From Vitellaria paradoxa (lineage: Eukaryota; Streptophyta; Magnoliopsida; Ericales; Sapotaceae), in NCBI GenBank assembly GCA_019916065.1, contig CM034240.1, forward strand, positions 42,233,180-42,297,179: a stretch of 64,000 nucleotides of DNA, read 5' to 3'. The notes beneath the pieces were generated by a model. The model made no database searches and was not told where the DNA came from. It was given only the letters and a program-made list of their open reading frames with translations. How positions within the stretch are numbered: position 1 is the stretch's first letter; every line of letters starts with the position of its first letter. Positions 1 to 13,022 of the stretch are shown in pieces. The position numbers and the translations under genes were made by a program.

Positions 1-2145
1 AATTGATTAAGAGAAATATCAAATTTGAAAATATTAATTGGAAATTGAAAATATGGTAAATATGATAAGTAGAGGTAAATTTGTCCACTTATTTATATGA
101 CTTAAGAAAAAAATAAATTCTCATCAAATTTTATTATGTTGAGTTAGATTTTAAGGCTTCGTTTGGTTTACAAACAATCTCTAAAAAATTTTATAAATCT
201 CTGTTAACTTTATATCACATCAATTTTTTTCTTTTACTGCACGCATTACGAACTCTTAATTTATCTCATTTTTTCTTACTCCAAACAAATCCTAAATGAT
301 ATAAAATTTAAAAACTTAAGTCATGAAATAAAATTAAATTTAATATATAAAATCTTATTTTAATTCAAAACATAATAAAAGTAATAAGAATTCTTATAAA
401 ATAAATCAAATCCGTTAACGAGAACAATTCTTGACCATACCAAAAGACCCACAGTTTGGGTCAGGTGAGTTGAGATCGACCACAACCATAACCCGAACAG
501 TCCTCTTGTAAGTCATCTGCCCGAGCACGACACTACAAGCGTGATCTTATGGTCCAACAATTAGATACTCTGGGATTCTCTAATATTCACATACTTCTTA
601 CCACATTGAAGACAACAGAATATCCCATGATTGGGGGTAAGAATTTTTTGATAATTAATTAAATGTTTATTCCCAAAAATTACGCTATCTATGTAAAGGG
701 CACTTTGCCAATTCCACAAGATACACCATTTTTTATTATACTGAAAATTTGTTAAAATTACTATTAAATTCTTTGCTTATTTAAATATCAGATAATTTTT
801 GACAAGCATCGTATTGGTGTCTTATGTCAGATTCCAGTGATTCACAGTGACTGAGAGTTGCACGCGACTCGAGTATGTTCACAGTGAAGGAGAGTTACAT
901 GTGACCTAAGTGTGATTAACGAATTTTCTACTCCGTTGTCTACTATTCCAAATAAAGTGTTATCTTTTACTAAAATTCACAAGATATATCATTATTTACT
1001 TTCTCTCTCTCTCTCTTTTTTTTCATTTCATCATAGCAAAATGAATTATAAAATAATTAGATAGCACGCTAATACGTTTTAAAGTTAACAATTTACAAAA
1101 TAGTAAATGATATTGACAATTTATATAAAAAAAAAAAAGAAATTTCTTGCACACCGTCTTGTAAGTAAATATTTGTTATAAATTTTCTTTTTTAGAGGGC
1201 TGATATTATTACCCTTGCAATGTTACTATTCCGTTTTATTTCTCATAAACTTTTAAAAATTTCTAAAAATTATTCACTGTTTATTTATTTTTTATCTTAC
1301 AGTACGAATTAGAACTTACAATTTATTTCACTTTATCTTATTTTATCTCATTTTTTATCACTCTAAACACATTCTATATCACTTTATATATATGTTTCTT
1401 TACGTATCACCATGAGACACGAGACAGACGCTTGAGCTGTGGATCAAAAGTGAATTAAAAAAAAAAAAAAGGGAGGGCCGGGGAAGGTGCTGCGTGGTTT
1501 CAAGTCTTGTGTTGGAGCTTACCAAGAATATGAATGCAGCATTGACATCTCCATGTCAAGAGACAGCGTACATCAAAATCACGATCCCACTCCTCAGGGT
1601 GCCTCCGACTTTGCTAACATTAGATCTGGCCACGTGTATTAAGCTTTAAAGCTGGTTTTGATTTCAAACTCAATTTGGACGGCGGCTTGACGACTAAGAC
1701 GCGGACACCAAATTTGGCAGATTCAATCCGGATTAGATCTGGTAAGTTATGACATTAAATTTAACAAATTCAATCGGTTAACATTCGGTTTAATTCGTGA
1801 TCCGATTAATTTAAATACATCAGATTCAGTAATTAATAGATTCATATTCAGATATTCTGAGATCCATTATTTGAAATAAAATATTATAAAACAAATTTAA
1901 ATTTATTTAAAATAAAAAAAAAATGTTTCTTGCCCTGAAGAGGTGTGCTCGAGTAAGTGCACCAGGAACACTCACTTTGAAACTTAAGTTAGTGAACCTT
2001 AAGTAAATTGTAGTAAGAGATAATTTAATTGGAGAGAGTGAACATGTTTTAATGCATCTCATGAACTATTTATATGTTGAAGGAATGGGTTAAAATAATA
2101 AAAATAAAAGATGAATGATTGGATTAATAATATTATTTTATTTCC

Positions 2146-2176
<31 letters not shown>

Positions 2177-3451
2177 TTATTTATATTGATGGTTTACTTT
2201 TAAGTTGTTTTTTATTTCAGCACAGTTCAAATAAAATCTTATTTTTCAAAACGGTTCAAATCTGAATATATGTATCGGATTTATATCTTACAATATTAGA
2301 CCCAATTACTTTTACATTTAAATCGGATCCATTATTATTAAATCTAAATCAAATCAGAATTTGCCTAACCCATTGATAGGCTTAGACACCACCGTACAAA
2401 TGAGAGTATTCGATAAATTGAAAAAACATAAAGACACAAATGTAAAAAGAATATGATTAAAAAATATAATTTATATATATTTGTATTAGCTATAGATATA
2501 GATATAGCATTCAATAATAAATTAATTTAATACACAAAACATAAAATAAAATCTTTTATAATTTTAAAAGATTTTTCTTATTCAAATTTAAGTTTACACT
2601 TAATTATATATTTGAAAAAAAAATGATAAAATAAATCTCACGTTTATCTCAAAGTGCCTGAAAATTTTGCATCCAACAAATGCCGAAATACAATTCAATA
2701 CCTATCTTGAAGTCTTGAAGTGGATGATGTACTTCTTAGCTTGAGTATCGTCTTTCTTGAAAACCATCAAAAAAAAAAAAAAAAATTAACTTTGAAAAAG
2801 ATTTTTTTTTTAAATAAACTATTTTATAGAATGATAGTGTCTTAAGAATTATGAAAAAATGAATTTAGGTTTTCGCAGGAGAGTTTTCAGATTTCAAAAT
2901 GCACTTTAACTCTCAAAGTGAAATTCAAAAATGGATATCGATTTATTTAACTTTCAAATAATCATAATTTAATTTCTACCTATTTTTAAATTTCATTCTC
3001 TCTCTATGAAATCCTATGGTGGCATTTTAGATTCTCAAAAAAAAAAAAATAATAATAATAATAATTTTTATCAATTTTTTAAAACTTTTACAATTTCCAT
3101 TAATTTTAAGTTTTTGGTAATTATTTTCATTAATTTTAATACTGTAACTTTTGATACAAAAGACGAAAATTGACATAATAGAAAATTATTATAATTTAAT
3201 CTTATTTTTTTACTCTCACACTCTCTTTATACTTTAGGAAATATTTAAAGGTGTGTCAAATTTTTATTTCGATGAATACGTATTTATAAAATTTTGTTCA
3301 ATATGAAGAACAATTGTGTTGAATCTTCTACACTAGAGTCGCTCTTACAAGATAGCGTCACAAATTTACGCTCCGTTTCGGATGAGAGCTTTCAGCTACT
3401 TAATTTTTTTTTTATTTTTTTTAAATGATCAAAATTATATTTTGATATTTC
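1..3451. other. Intergenic AT-rich DNA with short repeats
   Basis: No gene is supported here. Visible items are a short inverted-repeat element at 152-293, an imperfect direct repeat of about 30 bp at 839-910 (cores ATTCACAGTGA and TTCACAGTGA), a decayed short element at 1232-1372 ending in a CACTCTAAA-type terminus, a G-box core CACGTG inside GGCCACGTGTATT near 1630, and a (TA)n microsatellite at 2152-2176. The rest is AT-rich with long A and T runs. Confidence 0.7.
152..293. mobile_element. Short non-autonomous TIR element (TTTGGAGT family)
   Basis: About 140 bp, bounded on the left by CGTTTGGTTTACAAAC and on the right by TTACTCCAAACAAATCC. The inside carries the family words seen elsewhere in the window, such as TGCACGCATTACGAACTC and TTATCTCATTTTTT. 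Reverse-complement relatives lie at 28568-28705 and 32888-33062. The class of transposase that moves it cannot be told from the sequence. Confidence 0.55.
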
Positions 3452-3640
3452 AAACTTCTTTTAAAGCATGAATGATAAAATGAATAATAAAAAAAACTAA
3501 AAAAAAAATATTTTTTTCTTCTTCTAAAAACACCCAAAAAAAAAAAAAAAAACTTCTTTTAAAGCGTGAATGATAAAATGAATAATAAAAAAAACTAAAA
3601 AATATATTTTTTTCTTCTTCTAAAAACACCAAAAAAAAAA
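3452..3640. repeat. Tandem duplication, unit about 98 bp
   Basis: Two near-identical units begin at 3452 and 3550 with AACTTCTTTTAAAGC(A/G)TGAATG. Each ends in an A/T homopolymer tract followed by CTTCTTCTAAAAACACC. Open frames across it are low-complexity F/K/Y-rich by-products of the repeat and not genes. Confidence 0.8.
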
Positions 3641-6433
3641 GAAAAAGTTAGCTAATTGTTAATTAAAATTTTGTTATTCTCGAACTAGCTAGTAGCTGCT
3701 TATAGAAAAGGTATTTTTTTTTTTTTTTTTGGTATTTGAAAAGAGAAAAAAAAAGTTAATTTTTTAATTTTTTTGTTAATTTATATTTTTACCCTTTATG
3801 ATTTTTAAAAAAATTAAAATGTAAAAAGATAAATAAATTTGTTTATTTTAGAAAAATTAAAAAATTAAGTAGCCATAAACTGAGTTATACCTATTTTTCC
3901 CAAAAATCAAAGATGGAGCTACTGTAGGGGCTGGAGTGGCTATGTATTCCCGATTTTGATATTTTAACTATACTTAAATGTTATATTTTATTAAAAGTAA
4001 TTACCATAGTAACAATAATGGCCCTCCCTCACGAAGAGTTCCTCCATTAATAATATCCCCTTCTCCATTAATGATATCCCCTTTTTACAAATGAATAATA
4101 ATGACCATCTTTCACAATTAAAATATTAATAAAATAAAAAAATTAATTTTTCTATGTTTCAATACAACTTACAAATCTCTACTATCTCCTCCTCCTCTCT
4201 CTCCACCCTGAATATTCCCCTCCCTCTCTCTCTACTTTTGAGATTTCTCTCTCCAATATTATTTTTAATCACTTTTCCACATTTTCCCTTATATATTCAA
4301 TATGTCCATCACTTTTATCTTTTCTAATTTACTTCACTCTCCCTCTTTTCACTTTCTATAAACCATTTTTTTTCAAAATAGAGTAAAAAAAAAAAGTTCG
4401 AGGTGTAAACCACTAACGAGCAATTAAAACAGAAAAATATTACTGACGGCAATTACAACTCTGAAAGAAATTTTCTAATCCCAACGAAAGTAAATCTTAA
4501 ATAAATGGTTAGTATTCTTTTATCAGCAATTAAAATCCTACTAAAAATTTGTTAGATCCCTGTATTATGACATTCTAGCTTCGAAAACACATTTAGTTTG
4601 GCAACACTAGATGAAAGTTATTTTTTTAATTACTTAGTATTTTGACTTTTTTCTGAAATAATTAAAATTATCTTCTTAAATTTTAATTTTCTTTTAACCA
4701 AAAAAAAAAGGCTAAATGTTAGTTTTCAATTTCCACTTCTTTGATAAGTTTTATTATTATTATTATTATTATTGCTACCTTCACTTATCAATTTACTACA
4801 TTACACAAACCCTATTTTCCTAGCAGTGTCATCTGTTGACGGATTTGACAGAAGAGCAACCTCCACGGCATTAAATAGATGGTAATGCTACGTTTATACC
4901 TCATTAATTTGTATTAGTCATTATGTATGGTGATAAATACATTTGATTCAAAATCATCACAATCGTAAAAATAACGTCGTTTTAGTCATTAAAAAGAAAA
5001 AAAAAATAAAAAGTAACATCTAACGACTGTGATAATTTTAAACCAAATATACTAATTAATATGGATAGTGACGAGTATAAATTGACAGAATATAAATATA
5101 AATGTAAAAGTTGGGTGTAAGTGTAATATTATTTTTATGTAAAAGTGACTATACGATGCTTCAGCATCCAAGATCTCAACTTTTTTTTGCAAAAGATGTG
5201 CAAGATGTCAGATACGCCAAATTTTACTTATTTGATTTTTATATTTTTATAAATTGATGAAAATTAATTTTGTGTTTAGTACTTTGGTAAGAATTTTTAT
5301 TTTTATTTTTATTTTTTGTGAATCAAACAACTTCTTATTCAGTAATTGTTTGAGATGAGTTGAATACAAATAAAGGGATAAGGTTAGGAGAAAATGAAAA
5401 ATTAACCTTGATTGAAAATGAAGGGAGAAGCGAAGGAAAAAGAACGAAGGCGACTAATTCACCTCATTTATTTTCATAACTCAAGTTCTCTTTTACACTC
5501 AATTCGGAATACAATGGTGTAAAAAGGAAGAGTTTAATTTTATATAATGTCAGTATATATATTATGTATGTACACAAATGAACTTTAAAACATGACACGT
5601 GTCTATAATTGTTATTTTTCATATTTTGTTATATTACAAAATAACGATATGTCATGTTAAAGTGTATTGCTTATATAAAAAGATTATTACACTTGTAGTA
5701 TATTAAAAAATTAAACTAAATTTTTTTATAAAAAAAAGAAATTTAAAATGATAAATAGGAAAAATAGACCTATTTTTGAATTAAATGAGAATAAAAATAT
5801 AAAAAATTATACAACTTTAGTATATGTATACAAATAACATGAATTTAAAAAAAATAATTTAAATATTACGTATTAATTGATTTTTTAATTAGATGGTTGT
5901 CAATGTGACCAATTTAAATTTAAAATTATAAATTAAAAAAATTATTTTAAAGCCTAATATAAATTAAAAAAATATTAAGAGTTGCTATTATAAGAGAATT
6001 TGAACTCTCTCACAATCCTAATTATTATTTATGCATTCTTTTTTTTTTCATTTTCCATTTAATTCCTAATATATTTGAAATATATAAAATTTTCAATTAT
6101 AATTAATCATTAAGCAATTGGAGTCCATTCTAAAATTTTAAGAGCTTACTTTACATTTATTAAAATTATATCTTCAACTTTAGTGATTTTATATATAAAA
6201 GAAAAAGTGAAGTTATAATTTTTTACCGATACAGGACAAAAAGAAATAAAGACTTTGTGAATGAGAAAAAAGAAAAAGAGGGAATAAAAAAATTTTGAAA
6301 ATAATTTAAAGTTTTGTAAAAGAAAAAAAAATAGAATAGAGATCAAATAAGCATGTCACGTAAAATTAAAATAAAAGAGAGAAAAAAAGAAAAAATACAA
6401 TATTTTAACAATAATACTACGCTTACTTCCTTA
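3641..6433. other. Intergenic, no gene seen
   Basis: AT-rich DNA without a supported gene or RNA. A (TTA)n run lies near 4748-4775. A CT-rich stretch with CTCCTCCTCTCTCTCC and CTCCCTCTCTCTC blocks lies at 4180-4260. Nothing else was recognised. Confidence 0.6.
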
Positions 6434-6945
6434 CTTTACACCCCTTGTTACAACCTGGTTAAAACGATATTGTTTTGGCCCTTTAAAAAAATATATTCAA
6501 AATCAAATTGGGGAGCCTCTCCTGTCCCACTTTAGCATTCCCATTTCCCCCATTTGCTCTTAGAAGAGATATGATAGAGGAGACTTAGTATGCTGACCAC
6601 CTCCAACACCAATTCCACCGCTGACGCCAACTACTACCATCAAATTAAATAATGAACCCAATATTTTCAATGAAGAAAGAATATATGGTGCTTTGCAAAC
6701 ACAAAATGTCAAAACAGAATGAGAAATTTCACACCTAAATAGAGATACACATCGATATATATGCATGGAAAGAGATGAATTATATCAATTTCAAATTCAA
6801 GAGCACCATAGAAAGAGAAAAGGGTTTACAGTAAAAGAGTGAGGAAGGTGAAGGAGAGAAAGAAAAGACCTAGTTCGAAGGTGTACACGGCCATTGTTGC
6901 CAAAACAATGTCGTTTTGGTTAAAGTGTAATTAAGGGGTAAACTG
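6434..6945. mobile_element. TIR element with about 45-bp imperfect inverted ends
   Basis: The left end (ACACCCCTTGTTACAAC...GGTTAAAACGATATTGTTTTGGCC) pairs imperfectly over about 45 bp with the right end, read on the other strand as ACCCCTTAATTACAC...AACCAAAACGACATTGTTTTGGC. The arms enclose about 430 bp with no transposase frame. This is consistent with a MITE or a deletion derivative of a DNA transposon. No convincing target duplication was identified, so the superfamily is left open. Confidence 0.55.
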
Positions 6946-7140
6946 AAAGGAATAAATTTAATATTTTAATATTAAAGACAAATAAATTTCTATCTAATTA
7001 TAACAATAATAATAATAATAATATACCATACTAACAAATCAGTGTAAATAAAATACACTAACCATGATAACAATGAAGCATATTAACACAAATTAAATGA
7101 GATTTCAAGTGTGCATAATCAGACTCCATTCCCCTTCGGG

Positions 7141-7525
7141 CCTGTTTGGAGTGGTAAAAAATGAAAAAAAAAATAAGATAAAACGTGAATTTAGGTAAAT
7201 TTTAATGTTTAGTGTTTTGTTTTAAATTATATTTTTTGGAGATGAACAGTAGTAAACCGTTAGAACGATTTTCCCAGATCTGTTCTAACAGATTCAAAAT
7301 ATCTCAACCCTACATTGTTCCCTTTTCTCTCTCTCTCTCCAAATCTGGAAATGAATAATGGTAAACTGTTAAAACGGTTTTTTTAAATTCATTCTAAAAA
7401 ATTCAAAAAATCTCCAATCCTACCCTGTTCCCCACTTTTTCTCTATCCAAATCGTGTTTTTTGGAAATGAACAATAGTAAACCACTAGAACGATTTTTTC
7501 AAATCTGTTATAATGAATTCAACAA
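7141..7525. repeat. Three tandem units of about 110 bp next to a TIR-element end
   Basis: A GTTTGGAGTGGTAAAAAATG terminus at 7146 is followed by three units starting near 7241, 7348 and 7463. Each has the word GAAATGAA(C/T)A(A/G)T(A/G)GTAAAC followed by an AACG core. The units are separated by CT-rich spacers. The CCGTT/AACGG words link them to the intron elements at about 21310-21780 and 35240-35705. Confidence 0.6.
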
Positions 7526-8289
7526 ATTTTGTGGGCTTAGGCCACAGTGGTTCTCATTCGAAAGTTTTCAACTCAGGAAGTATGATTACCAAAAAAATTT
7601 TCGCACTCGATTAACCTTATTCCGGTTTTCCATTTTTTTTTTTTTGGTGAAATATTGAACTTTTTTAAAATTAGGAAAGGTAGAAATGTGTAAAAGTATA
7701 ATAAAGAATTTTAGTAATTTTTAAAAATTTTATTTTATTTTATTTTATTTTTTCGCATACCAAAAGATGCCTTTATCAGTTTAAGTTAAATTTAATAGGA
7801 TAGAATAAGGGTGAAATATTCTTCTTTGAATATGTCCTTTTAATGTTGGGATACCAAATGCTAATTCTACTATCTATTCTTTCTTATAGAAAAAAAAAAA
7901 AATCATTATCCTAAAAATAATGAGAATGCGTTATTCTCTCATAGGGGAATAACACACTAGTGAAACATTTATAAAATTATCTTTATTTTTGTTGCTTGAA
8001 AGAATAATTACTTTTTTATAATAGGACAATATTAACAGTTATTCATATTTTTATTACATTCTATTCTTTATTTTCCTTTACCAAACATATATCACTCTTA
8101 CTATCATACAAATCAAATATAATTATTCTCATCCTTACATTTACTCCGTTCGCATTCTCAAACTCATCTCATTCCTACCGCCAACTAAATGTATATTTGA
8201 GTTGAAAAAATTAAGTTTGTGTCCCCTTTTTTCATTCGTGGACCATGCTTTGCATTGTTGCGTTGGTTCTCTGTTTGACAAGTCCTCTG

Positions 8290-8700
8290 GTATAAGATTA
8301 GGGGCCTGTGAAAAAAGTGAATAAATTTTTAAAAATCTCTAAAATTCTTCAATACATTTTGTCCTTCTTATACTTTGTAAAATTTTTATAAATTTATATA
8401 TATTTACATATCTGAACAAATTTTTTACTAATTCCAATAATATTTTTATAAATTTCAATAATTTTTTTACAAATCCTAAAAATATTTCAACAACTTTTAA
8501 TAAAATTTGACATAAAACTAACTGTTTGAACAGATTCAAAAAAATCGTTTGAATGAATTCTTTTTTCAAAAAATTGACGTAAAAGTCAAAAAATTTCACC
8601 ATTCATCTCAGAAAAATGTGGTTTGGTGGCTGTATGCCAAACGCTAAAAAGTTAGCCAAACCACATTTTTTACTATTTTTCGACACTCCAAACGCACCCT
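8290..8700. mobile_element. Decayed TIR element related to the TTTGGAGT family
   Basis: The stretch opens with a TTAGGGGCCTGTGAAAAAAG end and closes with CGACACTCCAAACGCACCCTAAGG. It carries the family body of TTTTTAAAAATCTCTAAAATT-like words. A nested hairpin, TGTGGTTTGGTGGC...GTTAGCCAAACCACA, sits at about 8618-8669. There is no coding capacity. Confidence 0.45.
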
Positions 8701-8701
8701 A

Positions 8702-9020
8702 AGGCTCCATTTAGAGGAGCAAAAAAAAAAGTAAAAGAACATTAACTTTTTCTGTTTGGAAAAACACAAAAAATTATCATTTTTGCTGAATTAATATGTT
8801 GTCAAAACACCAACTTTTACTGAATTGGTAAGAGATATAATAGTCATTTCACTTTAACCTAATTCAAAAGTTATCAAAATTTTTATCAAATATTTAAAAG
8901 TTGCTAAAAGTTATTAAAATTTTGTGTTTATTTTACCAAATACATAAAAAGTTTTATTTACCAACTTTTACCAACAATTACCAAAAGTTACTAAAAATGT
9001 AACTTCCAAATGGGGCATAA
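8702..9020. mobile_element. Candidate MITE with GGCTCCATTT / AAATGGGGC ends
   Basis: Left terminus GGCTCCATTTAGAGGAGC and right terminus CTTCCAAATGGGGC are inverted relatives of each other. The inside is AT-rich with repeated CCAACTTTTACC words. A similar internal vocabulary at about 10500-10860 suggests a second decayed copy there. No transposase is present. Confidence 0.45.
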
Positions 9021-11904
9021 AATAAGGGTTTCAGGGGACTGCAATGAAAAAATCCAATGCAGAGGTTGTAGTGAAAAAATCAATAGTTTTGTTTTTGATT
9101 ATATTCATATAAGAGTTCTACTTTGATTTAGTTGAAATTACTTTCAAAATAAAAATAAAGGTTAAGAGAAATTCGATTAAATCATAATTAATATAAAATA
9201 TGAAAAGTCTTTTCTCATTTAAATGCAATCAATTTAAGCTGTTAATTTTCCAGTGGCAGCCTTTGAAACTCCTAAAAGAGATAAGTGTGTTTGGAGTTAC
9301 AAAAATTAGTATAAAATTTTAATCTCGTAACTCGTACAATAAATAAAAAATTTATATTTTATAAAAATTTGTGCAATTTTGTGAAATTTTATAAAACTCT
9401 AAACATGCCCATTAATCTTATAAAATTTTACTTTTTTAAATATAACTAATGTACTTTATGAAAATTTACATAAGTTAATGGTTAAGTATTAACCTTTGAG
9501 AGTATGATAAATAATAATAATAATAATAAGTGAAAAAGAGCGGAGAATTATGAGAATAAAAACCTAATAATTACGTTTATAATATTTATTTCCTCAATAT
9601 TTAGGGTGCGTTAATCTTTTACCAACGCTGAAGAGTGATGAGAACATGACAACAATAATGACAGCTGCATTTCTTTTCTCGACGATAAAGTGCAAGATTG
9701 ATGACTTGTACATTGATGGTAAATTTAAACCACCGCCACGGGAGTGGGGAAATATAGGGGCCACCTGCACTTATAGAGGGATGGCTATTTCGGCCATCCA
9801 TCTAAATTCGATCTGTTATTTGAATTGAATAGATGTGAAATTTAAATTTTTTTGAAGATCGGATCAAATTTGAGTTTATTTTAAAACAAAAATTTAGATA
9901 TTAAATCGGATATGAAGATAAGATTACCTCTATTTCAATCTGTTCTAATTTACCCCGAAAACTATCCAAACATATTTGAATAGCCCCGAATTCCAAGAAT
10001 ATGTATGGATGCTTCGTGAAGATTCAAGAAATTGAGATTAATAATTATGCTATGAACTATCGTATTTTGTATTTGTTACTTTGAGTTGAGATAATATTGA
10101 TATTTTAAAATTATGTATTTTTATTATGTATTAGTTGGTGAAATAGTATTTTGGTAAAATGTTGGTTTTAGAGATGTTTATGTATTACTTCGGTGAATTA
10201 TTATTTTGATAATATTTATGTATTATTTTGGTTTTGGAGATGAATTATTTGGTAGTAATTACATATATACTCAAGTTATGTATCAAGTTAGGGATGGATT
10301 TGGAGGCGGACAGAGGGTTCAAATTTTTGAATATCCGTGGATATATCCATTCTCCATTTGGAGTAGGGATAAGAATTTAAAAAAATATCAATTCGAAGTT
10401 TAGGGTGGACTTAGAAGCGAACGGATAGTTTAGAGTTTGGATTTAGATGTTGTCACATCCACCTCCGATTTACCTAGTTACCATCCCTACACTTGGATAG
10501 CAATAATGTATGGCAAGTTGATTTTCAACTCCTTTGAAAGTTTAATGTTGAATAATTTTTGACATTATTTTTAAAAAATGATAATTAAAATTTTTAATGT
10601 ATTTAGTAAAAGAAGTTGTAATTTTTAGTAATTTGTAATAATTTTTGGGTGTTTGATAAAATTTTTGACAATTTTTACCAACTTTTGGTTAATTTTGTCA
10701 ATTTTTGGTGTGTTTGTTAAAAAATTTGATAACTTTTAAATTGAACAACTTATTGTTACTGAACAGAAAATAGACAAAATTTAGTATTTTATCGAGCAAT
10801 CGAATCCCAAAAATCAATAAATTTATGCTAAAAATTACTCTTCCAAACGGAACTTAAAGTTGGATGAGGACACCGCCGTGTATATAATTCAATGAGTGAT
10901 CTTGCCGAAAGGAGAAACTTGATTGCAATTTGACGAAGTGTCTTTATTTCTTCGTAAGTAAGTCCCATTTATTTATTTGATTTGGTAGAACACTTCGATC
11001 ATTTTTTTGAGGAATGTTAGGATTCCAATATGTTAGAGGAGCTTTACTTTCGATTTGAGCCGCTGACCCGCGTTGGAGTGTATAAACGAATTGAGTATTG
11101 AAACATTTGAATTCCTTTTGTTTAAACTTTTGTCGAGTGCGAATTCTGAGTTTTAACTAGTTTCAATTTTGATATTTGATTTCGATTTATTTATGTGGTA
11201 TTTGATTTGTATTTTTATTTGTATTTTTTGTTTTATATATTTTGTGTTTTAAAAATATCAAATATCAAAACATAGAAAATAAAAAACACATTTAATTAAA
11301 CATTTTTTATTTTTCGTGTTTTAAAATTCTTTTTATTTTTGGTCAAAAAGACTCAAAACAATTTTTAATTGTTATATTTCGTGTGTAAACTTATTTTTTA
11401 TATACTAAAACAAATTTTGAAAACGAGAATGACTAAATGCGTTTTCAACTGTTTTCTTTATTTTAAAAAACGTAAAATAAAAAATATGTCCAAAACAGAT
11501 ATATCAAATGACATCTTATTTTTTTAATTTTATTGTTATTATTATTATTATATTATTATTATTATTATTATTTTTATGAGTTTGAGTTAAAGATGTTATC
11601 GAGCTCTTAAGTGAACAAACTCGACAACCTATGCCAACTTGTTCGCAAGAATAAAAGTATCGCATATTAATTACACATAACTTCTCCTTATTGTTATTAG
11701 TTGCATAAATTTAGATAAAAAAAATTAACTCATAATATAAAATGCTATAATCAAATAAAGAATCGTTCATCAACAAATCTCAATTGGATGAAATGCTTTT
11801 TAATAATTTTTAATAGAAATACATCAACATATAATCGATTAATTTGTGAACATCTAATAAACATATCTGTTAACACCAAAACGATCTCAATCACGGATTA
11901 GAGG
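9021..11904. other. Intergenic, repeat-derived, no gene seen
   Basis: Contains a (TAA)n run near 9510-9530, a decayed element at about 9290-9410, an element-like stretch at 10500-10860, and a TTA/TAT microsatellite near 11528-11572. The stretch 9640-9830 is less AT-rich and open in two overlapping frames of 60 aa on opposite strands. Neither has recognisable composition or a domain, so no gene is called. Confidence 0.5.
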
Positions 11905-12236
11905 AAGCTACAATCTTTTAGCACTTTAGCGGCTAAAGTGCTTTGCATCAATAGTGAGATTTTCTTTAAATGATGCACCGATTCTAATTTAATTTGATCA
12001 AAATTCATTTGTTAATCAAAACTAAGAAAATGAGAAGGATAATGATCTAATTTTTTTAATTAAAACATTTTTTAATTAAAAAAATTAGATCATTATCCTT
12101 CTCATTTTCTTAGTTTTGATTAATAAATTAATTTTGATCAAGTTAAATTAGAATCATTTGATCATTTGAAAAAATATTTCACCGTTAGTATGGAGCACTT
12201 TAGTTGCTGAATTTTCAAAAGAATCACAGTTCCCTA
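11905..12236. mobile_element. Foldback element with a perfect 54-bp inner hairpin
   Basis: The two halves are inverted copies. Positions 12012-12065 and 12070-12123 are perfect reverse complements (54 bp) around a 4-nt loop. Pairing continues outward imperfectly to GGAAGCTACAATCTTTTAGC on the left and TTTTCAAAAGAATCACAGTTCC on the right. A second small palindrome lies in the left arm, with 11-nt arms around one base at 11920-11942. There is no coding content. It looks like a foldback MITE; its transcript would form a long double-stranded RNA. Confidence 0.8.
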
Positions 12237-13022
12237 CAACAAACATATGAATAAATTATTTCACGAATTATTCAAGAGTTGAATATATACATATTTATAT
12301 TCATCTTTAACTTATTTATTAAATGAACTAAATAATTTTATTTGAAGTTGTTCATTTACTTGATCAAATCAAACATTAATTCTCCGTTTAGAATGTATAG
12401 AATTTAATTTCATTTGATAAAAATTTTCATTCATCCTTACGTTTGGAATTAAAACAAAATTTTATGAATTAAATTTAATTTGATTTCATAATTTAAATTT
12501 TAGAATTTTTATATTATTTAAAATCCGTATCAAACTTCGAGCAAACATATTTATGATTTGTTTGTCCAATGTTCTGTTCATTTTTAGCTCTCCGCCCTAT
12601 GAGACCCATATTCATCAACAACTCTTTAGACATCTTAAGAGTTGCAATTGTCTTTTGGCCCAGTCATTTTCCTAACTTCGCCATCCCACAAAGTAAAGCT
12701 AGCTAGGGACAAAATTCTAATCTTTCCGAAGAAAACAAATAAAACTGACAAATGAGTTAATCCAAAACACACGCGAGACAAAGTTTGCGCTTTGCGTAAC
12801 CCTAAGGGCAAGGTTGGAATAAACAAAGATACAGAAATGACTCGCAACCCTAATTTCAAGCACATATGGGCTCTGAAATTGCAAATCCTCGCCCAACTTC
12901 CACACTCAGGACAGCCACTTTTGGCTGCAGATACCAGCAGCTGGGGAACCCCAAGAAAATGTACATTCAGTTTTGCCTCCCACTCCATTGCACCAAAAAA
13001 TAAAAATTAAATAAAAAGGCCA
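12237..13022. other. Intergenic, less AT-rich island without a recognised gene
   Basis: From about 12570 the composition becomes more balanced. A 117-codon open frame on the minus strand (12635-12988) overlaps a 72-codon plus frame and a 62-codon minus frame. The predicted peptide matches no family I recognise and has no convincing promoter context, so it is not called as a gene. The island may be the remains of a gene or a repeat. Confidence 0.4.

Noticed and set aside
9619..9828. Two overlapping 60-codon frames on opposite strands
   Set aside because: No domain, no codon signal and no conserved context; most likely chance.
12635..12988. 117-codon open frame on the minus strand in a less AT-rich island
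   Set aside because: It overlaps other frames on both strands, matches no family I recognise, and has no supporting promoter or splice context. Chance opening in a balanced-composition patch is more likely.
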